Of a DNA stretch of 64,000 nucleotides, positions 38,263 to 50,900 are shown piece by piece. The stretch covers positions 31,703,652 to 31,767,651 of the forward strand of contig OZ034977.1 of NCBI GenBank assembly GCA_964030785.1, given 5' to 3'. Every line of letters starts with the position of its first letter. The stretch's first letter is position 1. The notes beneath the pieces were generated by a model. It saw only the letters and a list, made by a program, of their open reading frames with translations. It had not been told where the DNA came from and made no database searches. The translations under genes were made by a program, and so were the position numbers. This DNA comes from Siderastrea siderea. Its lineage: Eukaryota > Cnidaria > Anthozoa > Scleractinia > Rhizangiidae.

Positions 38263-38408
38263 CTGCAAAAGTTAATATTTTATAGCCATTAATTACCAAC
38301 TGAAAGATACCAGCGACGGACCGTTTAGATGGAAAGAAGTGGACATAGAGTATAATAACGTAGTCGGATCCTGTTCTCAAGCGGTCAAACTGTGTGATAT
38401 TTGCTTCA

Positions 38409-38440
<32 letters not shown>

Positions 38441-41400
38441 TTTCTAATTAGTAACAGAAGCGCTCTGGCCTAAAGCTGTGTTAAAATTCCTTCAGTTTTC
38501 CTTGAGGGCATCTCTCTCTTTTTAGAAGCGTTCATTAGTCCTCGCACTTTCGCACTTTACTTCCAGGCGTCGACCGTCATACAAACACCACACATCTTGA
38601 ATGATCAGTAGCGCTCGAAAAAAGCCTTGAACAGATAAAATGTTGCCCGTGATACTGTTGCAGCGGCAAAATATCTACAATTTGCGTTATAGATAATTTG
38701 AGGCAAAACGCTTCAACCAAATATGGGGATCAGTGCAACTAAATATATGGATGCATCTCAGCCTTGAAATTGGCGCTATTTGAGCCGTATTTTAGGAGAA
38801 CCGTTATTGTTCCTTTTTTCACCCATAGAGCCAAGCAGTCCAAATTTAGGGCCAAGCAGGGTCAAATTTTCTCACAAAATAGTACATTAAAATGAAATTT
38901 TGTTACCATTCCTTTCGCCTTCAATGTCTTCCCAAGCGGCTTTGAAAACAGCACAAACACAATAAGGCTCTCAATAACGGACAGAAACACAAACGCAAAC
39001 GACACTATGAGATACCAGTCCATGGCCTTGGCATAACTGACTGGAGGCATGGAGGCGTTGATCGCACCCGACAAAAACATTATTGTGAGGATTGTAGTGA
39101 GTCCTATTGTCAACCGACCTCCGGCATCATCAGGGACTAACCAGAATACAATCCAGCTTAAAAGGACAATCAAGATGTCAGGAATGTAAACTTGGAGGAG
39201 GTAGTAACCGAGGCGGCGCTGGAACGAGAAGGTGGCTATTATCGTGGTATAGTTAACTAAAAAGAGCAGAAAAAAAATGTAAATTAGATTCCATTTGGCC
39301 TTGCGTGTGTACGCTGATGACGCTTAGGTGACGTCAGAAAGTGGTAAAAACAAAGAAGTACGCTAGGACTCCCAGAGAACGTCAACATGATAGGATAAAG
39401 CACGAGTTCTTCAACTCATAAAAGAGTTTAAAAGTAAAGATTCATGTATGCTCAATGTTAATAGTATGATATATTTCCTGGAAACACGTGCACTGTGACG
39501 ACATTTTAGTTCATAGATTACTGCAGGTTACTTAACTTACCACCGGAGAAGCTTTGCAATTCAGTGGAAAGTTTTCCTCCGAGGTAAGAGAACTGAGCCA
39601 TATTATCGTGACTGACTTGCACCTCGTGATTTGACCATTTTAATATGACGTCAGTGTCGTCATAAGCATCTGAAAATTCCCAAGACACAACAGGAGAACA
39701 AACTGCTTATTATCATATCCTGTAGCTGTTAGATAAAGGAGGTACATCTCACAGCAATTCGTACGCTGAGAGTATACCACCAATGCACTGTACTAAGCAG
39801 TACGGCTTCCATAAGCCGGCAAAAAAGGAGCAATTATTGGACGACTGTGAATAAGAATGCCAAAAGAAAACGCCAAAAAAATAGATATATTTTGAAGATA
39901 ATTGGAAAACCGTGATCTGCGAGGGTTTTTCAAGGGTCCCGAAAATTGTTGGGCTGTCCAAAGCTGTGTTGTCAATTTAAATTCCGCTCTTTACTCTGCT
40001 GATTTAAATTCATCTGAGACACATTCAACCAAATATTCAAAATGATATCTCACGATTTTACCAATTTCTCAGCTATAATCACATGTATGGTTGTTTGCAA
40101 GGTATTAGTGGCATTGTTAACATCATAATTAATCACTCACTTGCACTGAAAACAAAGGACAATTATAAACATAAAATATTATCTCATCATACACTCTACT
40201 GTATATATCACGAGCTTCATTTGTGTCATTTTATACATTAACCACCCTGAACGCAACGACCAGAGCGCAGAAGAAATGGACCGAATAATAACGCATGCGT
40301 GTTACCCACCCTGTTAAGAACTGATACTTACAACTTCCAAACTTAAGGAAACATGATTGTCTGTCGTGAGGAAAACTGTGTAAGTCCATCACGCAAGACG
40401 CAGTAAAAGCCACCCTGCAAAATAATACACTACAGTAGGTTAACACCTGCGACTTTTAAAAGATATATTTCTCTGGTAACACTATGTCGTAAAAGTTAAT
40501 TTCAAAATACAGTCTTTATTACCTACCCTCTGCTATAAACAAGCTCTCCCTCTGGACTAACCGACGCCTTACTATGTGTTTCCGAGTTTGGTAACATTAT
40601 ATTTGTCACCCGAGCGTTATAGCAGTATGCATCAGGAGTCCACAAGTTTTCTATATCAGCCCCTTTAAAGGTGACAGTGCGATTTATTTTTCCTGCCAGT
40701 CTTTTATCTGTCCAGCTCTGCAAAAGGTAAGAGTAGACCTGGAATTCCTAAAGACAAATAATAATAAAAAAAATAAAATAAAATAAAATAAAAAGTTTAA
40801 AGACTTGGTAGTCAGTTTTCCTTGAGCCTTATAAGATGAACTCACACACTTCAAAGATGGCTGTGAACTTAAAGGTTGCCAACAACGTAATATGGCCATT
40901 TGATCTTAGTAACGTAAACACGACGACTATTGAATCACTAAATCATAAAAAGCATCATCATCTTTGGTGAACTGCCGCTTACAAATGATACAAATGACCG
41001 ACAAGAGCTAGAGCGATACAAGATAATAGATATAAGTTGTAAGGTATAACATGTGTAGGATAAGAGATTAAAAAAGGTGGTGTCTCCTACCATATTAGCT
41101 TCTTGAATATTACCAAATGATTCCACATGCAACTGTGCAAAAACTTCTACAGGCGATCCTGAAATATAATTTCGCGAAAAACAAATTACTTATTTTAATA
41201 AAAGGCAGGATAAGCACAAGATTTTGTAACAAACCTGGTGAATATTAGACTTCCCTGGTCCTTGGTAGAACCTTGGAAAATCCTTGGTGAGTTTTTTTCT
41301 CCCCGGTAGAGAACTTAGTTACCCTGGTGGGGTGTGCTCTTAACAGTTTCCCGAGACTTTGCCGATTGTTTTACAATTGTATTGTGACTCCTGCATACGT

Positions 41401-44400
41401 TTCTTTTTTCAGTTAGTGGTGCAAAATTAAGCAGATTTTAAAAGCAGTTAAAAAGTTCCTTGCCACTGAAAAATGTTAAGAATCGCATTTCCGAGGACCT
41501 AAATTTAAACTTGAGCGTGGGAGCATATCCTCAGACCTCTCCACTAAATACTTGTTTATTCCGCTCTTGTTTGCTCAAATCCCTATCCTTCAATTGATTC
41601 ATGCGAAACGAAGCCTTCCTTTCCCCACTTAAACTTACGTTCTCAAACCCTAGACATGAAATGAAAGTGAGATTCGTTGCTACGTACATAAAGGATTGGG
41701 GGGTCTGGGCAGAACACGCAAAACCCTTAAGCGTCTCGCCTGCATAAAAATACACAGGCACAGCCAAATTCTATAAATCACTGACTTCGGCAAGTGATAA
41801 ATTGAAACATCCTGGTGGACTTATCTCTTCCCTGTTGAGATTTTTATCCAATCCCTGTCGAGCATCCGGGTTTCACCAGGGGCCCGTTTGTCAAAACTCC
41901 CCATAACTTTCTGGGCGCGAAAACTATTTTAGGTGCACAATATTCTTCAATAGCTATACTATTTTTATTGATTTTGAAAGCTAAATTTTAATCTTTATAA
42001 TTTCGTTCAGCATATTGCTAAGTTTGCGCCAATAATTACCATTAGCTGATAAATAAATCAGCTCGAAAAAATACTCACTGGGCCCGGAAAGTTATCTGGA
42101 GTTTCGAGAAACGGCCCCAGTAGTACTGTACGCCCAACGGGACATCTTGGCCAAGTTAATTTGCATACACACCCCCTATGTTCTGATTGGTGGAGAAGAG
42201 CAAAAAGTCGGCCATGTTGGATTTTTCTGGCTTCTGATTGGTGGAGAAGGAAGGGTTGGGAAAGGGTGCAAAAAGCATGTTGGGTATCATGTGATCATTG
42301 GAGTGTGGCTGTGTCATGTGCCAAATAAGGTCATCCGGAAGGGAAATCCAGACGAGTTAGCCTTGTTTTGATGCGAATGGAAAAATGACTTAATAGGGGG
42401 AACCAGAAGGGATCACCATGGCAACCAGGGACGGGGAACGGGAAATGAAAAATCATGACGACAACGGGAAGTGGAAGTGAAAAAAGAATTTTAATGAAAT
42501 GACTTCGATTTTTACAAACGGGAACGTCTGCCAGGACCCGAGTGGTCAGCGGCGTCCCTCAACAAGAGTTCAAAGTCCAACTGGTTAGGTGTGGGGTGGA
42601 CAGCGTGGTGCCTGGACCCGATTGGTCAGCGGCGTCCCATGAGAAAAGTTCAAAGTCCAACTGGGAGAGCGTGGTTTACAAGAAACTCAAACACGTTTCT
42701 TGGCTAGCATGATTCTTTTGACTAGACGTTCCGTCATGGTTTTCTTGCTGGGTAAACAATCGATGGCTTTGATCATCTTGGCATCGGCTTTCCGCATGTC
42801 TTGGAGATTCTGCGCACGACTGTAATCGATGTCGTATTGTTTAACAATCTTGTCCAAACGACGGACACCAGGATTTCCACGTTGCAGGATCTCTAACGCC
42901 TCAGGACTGAAATGATCTGCCATCACACAAAATCACATACACTCCACATTTTCTTGATCTGTCATGAAGATTCTACCTTGCTTGCTTGCTTTGCTTGGAG
43001 TGAAGAATGAGATGGGAAAGGTTGAGTGATTGGGTTTTTATAGAAGAAAAGAGTCATGTGACAAAGCCTCGAGGACCAATCCCCAACAGAAGTCATGGGA
43101 CGAAGCCTCGAGGACCAATCCCCCACCCTGTGTTTTGCTCCCATGATGCTTTTGGAGGGGTGGAGAAGGGGTGGGGGTGCCCCCCTCCCCCCTTCCTATT
43201 TCCCATCATGCTTAGCGAATTTCTGGGTATAAAAACCCTAGAGGTGCACCCCTGGGCTTCACTCCTAGCTTTGATTGGTCAGTCTTGACTTATGCCAGTT
43301 TATGAAAAGAAAAAAAAAATGTCAAAAAGAAAGTCATTGGGCTGTCTGTCCAGTTTTGTGAAGGTAAAGGGAGAAGAGGCTGTAGGAAGAAGAGTCCAAG
43401 CAGAGAGGACACACGTGCAGAGAATAGCGGAAAGAATGGCGGCGAGGAGAGAAGAGACGTGGAGACCTCTGAACCGAAATCGTGTGGCGGCGTTCATCAA
43501 GATGTATTTACTGGCTTTGGTCTACGACGAGAACGCGTATCGTCAGCCAGAAGAAAAAAGAAAATCGAAAAAAATTTTAAATGAAGCCCTGGTCAGACGG
43601 ATCATCCCCTTTATCTACAGGAATATTGTATTGTACTCGATCTTGTCGTACTCCAGTAGGATGCCCTCGTGCTCCTCACATCCTGGATGTACTGCTGACG
43701 TTTGTTCTCGTCGTCGCCTACCCCCTCGGGCCAACCGCGGGCTTCTTGTTTGATTTTCATCCAGGCGTTGATGTAGTCTTGGAGGAGGCGTCACGTGAGA
43801 TGAGTGGAAGAACCAATGACGGGGAAGTCATATGGGGGAAAAAATAGGGGAGGGGTCTTTGGTTTGAAACAACCAATGACAGAGAAGTCACGTGAACCCA
43901 ATAAACAATTAAGGGGTGGGGTACCCCCTCCCCTTCCACATTTCCCCATCATCCTTTGCGATCCACCTGGTATAAGACCCTCAGCATGTGAAGCGGGGCT
44001 TTACTCTCAGTTTTAGTCTGTTTCCAAGATGACAGAAGAGAAGAGAAGAGAGGTTTTAGACGATCTGACCAGTTTTTTAAATGTCCATGACGACGGGACC
44101 TTCAATGAAGCGGTGAACGAGGAAAGAACGCAACTGGAGAGAACGGAGGGAGAGGATGAAAAGGTAAAAGGAGACCCCCTCATGGAGTTAATGGAAATGA
44201 AACGGAAACTACGGGAGCAAAGAAAAAGGTACCGCGAGAAACACCCTGAGACTTTTCGGGAGCAAAAAAGAAGGTACCGCAAAAAACATCCTGAGGTCAT
44301 ACGTGACCAAAACAAGAGACACAGGCAAAAGAATCGGGAAAAATTGACCGAGGTTAAACGGAAAAAGTATCCCGAGGCACACCCCGAGGGAGTCCGCAAG

Positions 44401-45108
44401 CATCAAAAAACAGCGATTCGACGTGCTGAAGAAGAAACGCCCCCTGAGGGAGTCCACAAATATGAGCAGGAGGCACAGTCATCATGTTGAATGAAAACTT
44501 TTTATTTTGATTGTCAGACAAGACCTGTGAGTCAAGAAGAAATGAGAATTTTTTTGTAAATAAATGTTGTGAAAATTTGAATTAAACACTGGTTATTTTT
44601 TTAACAACAAACTCTCTCTCTGTTTTGCCACGTTGTATTGGCGCGTTGCAAACGTTCTTATATTTGTTGTTTTTAGTGTCGCCGTTAGGTGGTTAGAGGA
44701 GGGGGTACCCTACGACACCAGTCACCATAGCAACAGTGTCAAAGAAAGGAAAAGTACTGCCACACGCCTGGGAAAGCGCAGACCATATTTGGGTGGTTAG
44801 AGGAGGGGATACCCCTTTGGAATACGCAAGGAGTGCTGGGAAAAGCAGAGGAAAAAATAAAGGGCGGGTATCCCCTAGTTCATTATTGGCCAACCAGGTA
44901 TCTTGGTGGAGATGACAGGTGTCACGCAACCAAACTCCATGAAGCAGGTGACTCACGTGATGTCTGTCACGTCATACCTTTCATGTGGGCGAGGCCTGTC
45001 ACGTGGCAATAAATGAAGGAGTAGCCCTCTACCCCTCTTGTCTTTGCCCAGGATTTTTTGCGAGGGCGAGTACAAAGGGAAACGATTTCACTTGGAGGGG
45101 CAACAATG

Positions 45109-45173
<65 letters not shown>

Positions 45174-47890
45174 CGATCACGTGACTTTGTTGACCTGTTG
45201 GGAATGTATGTTATTAAGCTATTTTAAATGTTGACCAGCTTCCGTGTGGCGGAAGTGACCGTAGGCTGACCGGTAGGGATTGCAGGCCCATATTTTAAGG
45301 AAAAGCGACGTCCATTAACGTTGCAGGGTCCAGTGTAAAAGAAAAAGTCTGTTGACTGATAGAGATTGCAGGCTCAGGCCTTAGGATAAGACCGTTGACT
45401 AGGATCAGGTCAGAAAAAATACTGCTAACCAGCAGGCTAGGCTCTCTGGAAAATTGGGATCGTGAGCTCCGACCCAGTGGGAGTACTGCTGGCTAACTCA
45501 ATTAGAGAAGATCCCTGCCCGTTCAGGCTTTTGCGGGCTGAGGCTTCAGAGGAAGACTACTGACCAGTGACTAAAGAACAAATTTATGGCGTTTTCTTCC
45601 AGCGATTTTTTGCGATACGTTGCAAGGCCTTGCAGCATACACAACCACCTCTAACCCTCCTCCTAGGGTGCCCTTATTTGGACGGAAACTAGACCAAGGG
45701 AGGAACTCCACCTCCGGTCTTTGTTGATCCCATACCTTTCTCTGCCAAACCTCTGTAGCTACAGACAGCTCAGAGTAGCTTCAAGTAGCTCAAACATAAA
45801 CATTTCTCAAGACAATAATTGTAGCAAAGGCAACCTTGGAGTGCTCACGTGACAATCACTTTTATTCATGTTCGTTACATTACAATTTCATCTGGCCAAC
45901 TTGGTTCACTGCACAGTCTCATGGTCAACTTTCTTTGTCTTCTTCGTCTCCTTCCTTCTCCTCCTCCTTCTCCTCCTCCTCCTCCTCCTCCTCCTCCTTC
46001 TCCTCCTCTTCTTCTTCTTCGTTCTTAGGGACTGGCCGTGGTTGAAAAATTTTGTTCAATAAAAATTTTCGCCTCTCCACGGCTGCGTCTGCGGCGTCTT
46101 CATAATCCATACCTTCTTCCTCGTCCATGAAACGACGTAGGGTTTTCATGACTTCTTCGTGTACGGGATCACGTTTGAGACGACGGAACCACTTGAGATA
46201 GTGCAGGTACAGCTTCCGTAACTTTCCTCTGAAAACTGGCAACAAAGCATTGAAAGCTTTGGCTTCAGCAACCGGTTCAGAAGCCCCCTTTTCCAGTAAC
46301 TGCTCCACTTGTTTTCCGAAGCGTGAACTAAGGGACTCTTTAGCTTTGGCACGGAGATCTTCCCATGGATCAACGATGTCATATTCCACCTCACTGTCGT
46401 CTTCATCCTCGGAATCGATTTCCATGTCTTCATCTTCATTTTCTTTATCCTCTGAATCCTCGTTTATGCTTCCTTCGTCTGATCCAACTTCAGACACCAC
46501 GTCCTCTTGGGAGACAGTAGCCATGGTTGTACTTTCCCCTTGTTGTTTTTCTAAACGTTTCCAACAACCCCGCTTCTCGTGACGGTCTCTATTGTAGATT
46601 CGACTGAACGGTTTTTGACAATACCGGCAAAGATGTGCCATACACTAACTCATGCAGACTCGGCGCTCTTTTAGTCAAAATGAGCACCATGCGCTTGGCG
46701 CCTAGTTACATCGTTGATCCATGGGAAGATCTCCGTGCCAAAGTTAAAGAGTTAAAGAGTTAAAGAGTTCACGCTTCGGAAAACAAGTGGAGCAGTTACT
46801 GGAAAAGGGGGCTTCTGAACCGGTTGCTGAAGCCAAAGCTTTCAATGCTTTGTTGCCAGTTTTCAGAGGAAAGTTATGGAAGCTGTACCTGCACTATCTC
46901 AAGTGGTTCCGTCGTCTCAAACGTGATCCCGTACACGAAGAAGTCATGAAAACCCTACGTCGTTTCATGGACGAGGAAGAAGGTAGGGATTATGAAGAGG
47001 CCACAGACGCAGCCGTGGATAGGCGAAAATTTTTATTGAACAAAATTTTTCAACCACGGCCAGTCCCTAAGAACGAAGAAGAAGAAGAGGAGGAGGAGGA
47101 GGAGGAGGAGGAGGAAGAAGACGGAGAAGACAAAGAAAGTTGACCATGAGACTGTGCAGTGAACCAAGTTGAGCAGATGAAATTGTAATGTAACGAATAT
47201 GAATAAAAGTGATTGTCACGTGAGCACTCCAAGGTTGCCTTTGCTACAATTATTGTCTTGAGAAATGTTTATGTTTGAACTACTTGAAGCTACTCTGAGC
47301 TGTCTGTAGCTACAGAGGTTTGGCAGAGAAAGGTATGGGATCAACAAAGACCGGAGGTGGGGTTCCTCCCTTGGTCTAGTTTCCGTCCAAATAAGGGCAC
47401 CCTAGGAGGAGGGTTAGAGGTGGTTGTGTATGCTACAAGGCCTTGCAACGTATCGCGAAAAATCGCTGGAAGAAAACGAAATTTGTTCTTTAGTGACTGG
47501 TCAGTAGTCTTCCTCTGAAGCCTCAGCCCGCAAAAGCCTTAACGGGCAGGGATCTTCTCTAATTGAGCTAGCCAGTAGTACTCCCATTGGGCCGGAGCTC
47601 ACGATCCCAATTCTCCAGAGAGCCTAGCCTGCTGGTTAGCAGTATTTTTTCTGACCTGATCCTAGTCATCATATTTATCCTAAGGCCTGAGCCTGCAATC
47701 TCTATCAGTCAACAGTCTTTTTCTTTTACACTGGACCCTGCAACGTTATTGAACGTCGCTTTTCCCTAAAATATGGGCCTGCAATCCCTACCGGTCAGCA
47801 TAGGGTCATTTCCGCCACACGGGAGCTGGTCAACATTTAAAATAGCTTAATAACATACATTCCCAACAGGTCAGCAGAGAAACGTGATCG

Positions 47891-47937
<47 letters not shown>

Positions 47938-50900
47938 CATTGTTACCCCTCCAAGTGAAATCGTTTCCCTTTGTACTTGCCCTCGCAAAAAATCCTGGGC
48001 AAAGACAAGCGGGGTAGAGGGCTACTCCTTCATTTATTGCCACGTGACAGGCCTCGCCCACATGAAAGGTATGACGTGACAGACATCACGTGAGTCACCT
48101 GCTTCATGGAGTCTGGTTGCGTGACACCTGTCATCTCCACCAAGATACCTGGTTGGCCAATAATGAAGGAGGGGGTACCCCGCCCTTTATTTTTTCCTCT
48201 ATTTTTCCCAGCACCCCCTGCGTATTCCAAAGGGGTATCCCCTCCTCTAACCACCCAAATATGGTCTGCGCTTTCCCAGGCGTGTGGCAGTACTTTCCCT
48301 TTTTTTGACACTGTTGCTATGGTGACTGGTGTCGTAGGGTACCCCCTCCTCTAACCACCTAACGGCGACACTAAAAACCAACAAATATAAGAACGTTTGC
48401 AACGCGCCAATACAACGTGGCAAAACAGAGAGAGAGTTTGTTGTGAAAAAAATAACCAGTGTTTAATTCAAATTTTCACAAAATTTATTTACAAAAAATT
48501 GTCATTTCTTCTTGACCCCTGACAATCAAAATAAAAAGTTTTCATTCAACATGATGACTGTGCCTCCTGCTCTCGTTTGATGTTGTTGTAGCACTGGGCG
48601 TTCGCCTGCCATTGACCTTTAATACTTGTGGACTCCCTCAGGGGGCGTTTCTTCTTCAGCACGTCGAATCGCTGTTTTTTGATGCTTGCGGACTCCCTCG
48701 GGGTGTGCCTCGGGATATTTTTTCCGTTTAACCTCGGTCAATTTTTCCCGATTCTTTTGCCTGTGTCTCTTGTTTTGGTCACGTATGACCTCAGGGTGTT
48801 TTTTGCGGTACCTTCTTTTTTGCTCCCGAAAAGTCTCAGGGTGTTCTCGCGGTACCCATTACAGAACTGCGCCCATTGAAACATGTCGCACGGGAAAATT
48901 CAAATTAGCAAGAAAGCAAGACACAGAGCATGCGTAACTTAAGGCCGGCCTGTCAATCTTACTGTCAATCAAGTAATCCCCTGTGTAGGTGGACTTCTCA
49001 AGCATTGTTTTTGCAAGGACTACCGAAACGTTGCTCTATTCATCGAAGAACAATAGACGTAACTTGTCAGGTTATCTTAATTACGCTGTATTGTTTAAAA
49101 ATCTCTGAGTTGTAAAATCCAATTACCGTTTGATTTCCGCTTTTTAACTGGAATGAACAGTGAAAAACCGGAAGATTGTTTTGTTTTAAATGTTTCTCAA
49201 GGAAAAAAACCCACAACGATCGATCGAATGTTTAATAAAAAGTCGCACATCGATATGCCGGAGACGTTAAGCTCTTAAAAATGTTGTTAAATTGAATACA
49301 TCACAGTCAACTTTAAAAGTACTTACATTTTATTTGTCCAAGGCAAAAGGCTTTCATGCCGTTAATGGCTGTTGATGCCTTTTTACTTCACGGTGAGTTT
49401 AGGTTAGATTGCGACACGCGAATCGATCGAAGCGACGGCTTCCGACAAGCGATTAACGAAAGCTAGTAAAGCCACGGCTATCGAGGTTTGACTCGTCTTG
49501 AAAACAAAACCGTATTACGCAAATATTTTTCTTGTTGTTCCAAAGAACTACAAATGATTATAAATCTATTAACTATTGGAAAGCAAACTTGAAGCTATAA
49601 GTGCTAGCGCTGAAGCGCGAACACGCTTTCTCATTCCCGATCAGTTACTTTAACTCTGATAACTCCACGAGCTGGCACGAGGCAAACGGCGCTTCAATCT
49701 TTCAATTTCTTGTCGTGAAATTATTACTTGCGAGGTTTTGCATAAACACATCACGCTCCGTTGAAAGTGGCTTTTACCAAAGAACATTTCGACACCTTCA
49801 AACAATACTGATTCATCAGCATTGCCCTTTAAAGGACTCAGAGGCATAACTCTTAGCTCTCTTTTGGGAATTCGTCGCTTTAGGATCATAAGAAGCCGAA
49901 AACGTCGGCAGCCTTTACAACCTCGTTTCCAGGGCATGATGCCCGCAAAGTGTCATGGGTACCCCACTTTTCCCGGGCGACGCGTTTCAATGGGCGCACT
50001 TCTGTAATGTTTTTCTTTGCTCCCGTTGTTTCCGTTTCATTTCCATTAACTCCATGATGGGGTCTCTTTTTACCTTTTCATCCTCTACCTCCGTTCTCTC
50101 CAGTTGCGTTCTTTCCTCGTTCACCGCTTCATTGAAGGTCCCGTCGTCATGGACATTTAAAAAACTGGTCAGATCGTCTAAAACCTCTCTTCTCTTCTCT
50201 TCTGTCATCTTGGAAACGGACCAAAACTGAGAGTAAAGCCCCGCTTCACATGCTGAGGGTTTTATACCAGGTGGATCGCAAAGGATGATGGGGAAATGTG
50301 GAAGGGGAGGGGGTACCCCACCCCTTAATTGTTTATTGGGTTCACGTGACTTCACCGTCATTGGTTGTTTCACACCAAAGACCCCTCCCCTATTTTTCCC
50401 CGATATGACTTCCCCGTCATTGGTTCTTCCACTCATCTCACGTGACGCCTCCTCCAAGACTACATCAACGCCTGGTTGAAAATCAAACAAGAAGCCCGCG
50501 GTTGGCCCGAGGGGGTAGGCGACGACGAGACCAAACGTCTGCAGTACATCCAGGATGTGAGGAGCACGAGGGCATCCTACTGGAGTACGACAAGATCGAG
50601 TACAATACAGATGCCAAGTGACTATCAAGGTTCTTGAAGTCCTCCAAAGTGATGGGCCATAAGGTCTCGTCCAAGGTCCAGACACGATTCCTGTAGATAA
50701 AGGGGATGATCCGTCTGACCAGGGCTTCATTTAAAATTTTTTTCGATTTTCTTTTTTCTTCTGGCTCACGATACGCGTTCTCGTCGTAGACCAAAGCCAG
50801 TGAATACATCTTGATGAACGCCGCCACACGATTTCGGTTCAGAGGTCTCCACGTCTCTTCTCTCCTCGCCGCCATTCTTTCCGCTATTCTCTGCACGTGT

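Larger units (their letters stand above)
42119..46379 (+). repeat. Left arm of the 10-kb palindrome
   Basis: The arm matches the reverse complement of 46708-52183 throughout, including all four genes, promoters and the AAT microsatellite. Unlike the right arm it lacks the 1,153-bp insertion. It has lost 75 bp within gene 2 relative to the right arm. Confidence 0.92.

Noticed and set aside
43640..43753. C-terminal 40 residues of element gene 2 as real protein
   Set aside because: This part is antisense to the polymerase B remnant and differs in join between arms, so it is probably read-through.
44985..45227. Open frame with a long poly-Asn run (and its mirror 47837-48061)
   Set aside because: Created by the AAT microsatellite in non-coding DNA of the element.
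49987..50730. 247-residue minus-strand frame in the right arm
   Set aside because: It fuses antisense polymerase sequence, the promoter region of gene 3 and the start of gene 3 in one accidental frame.
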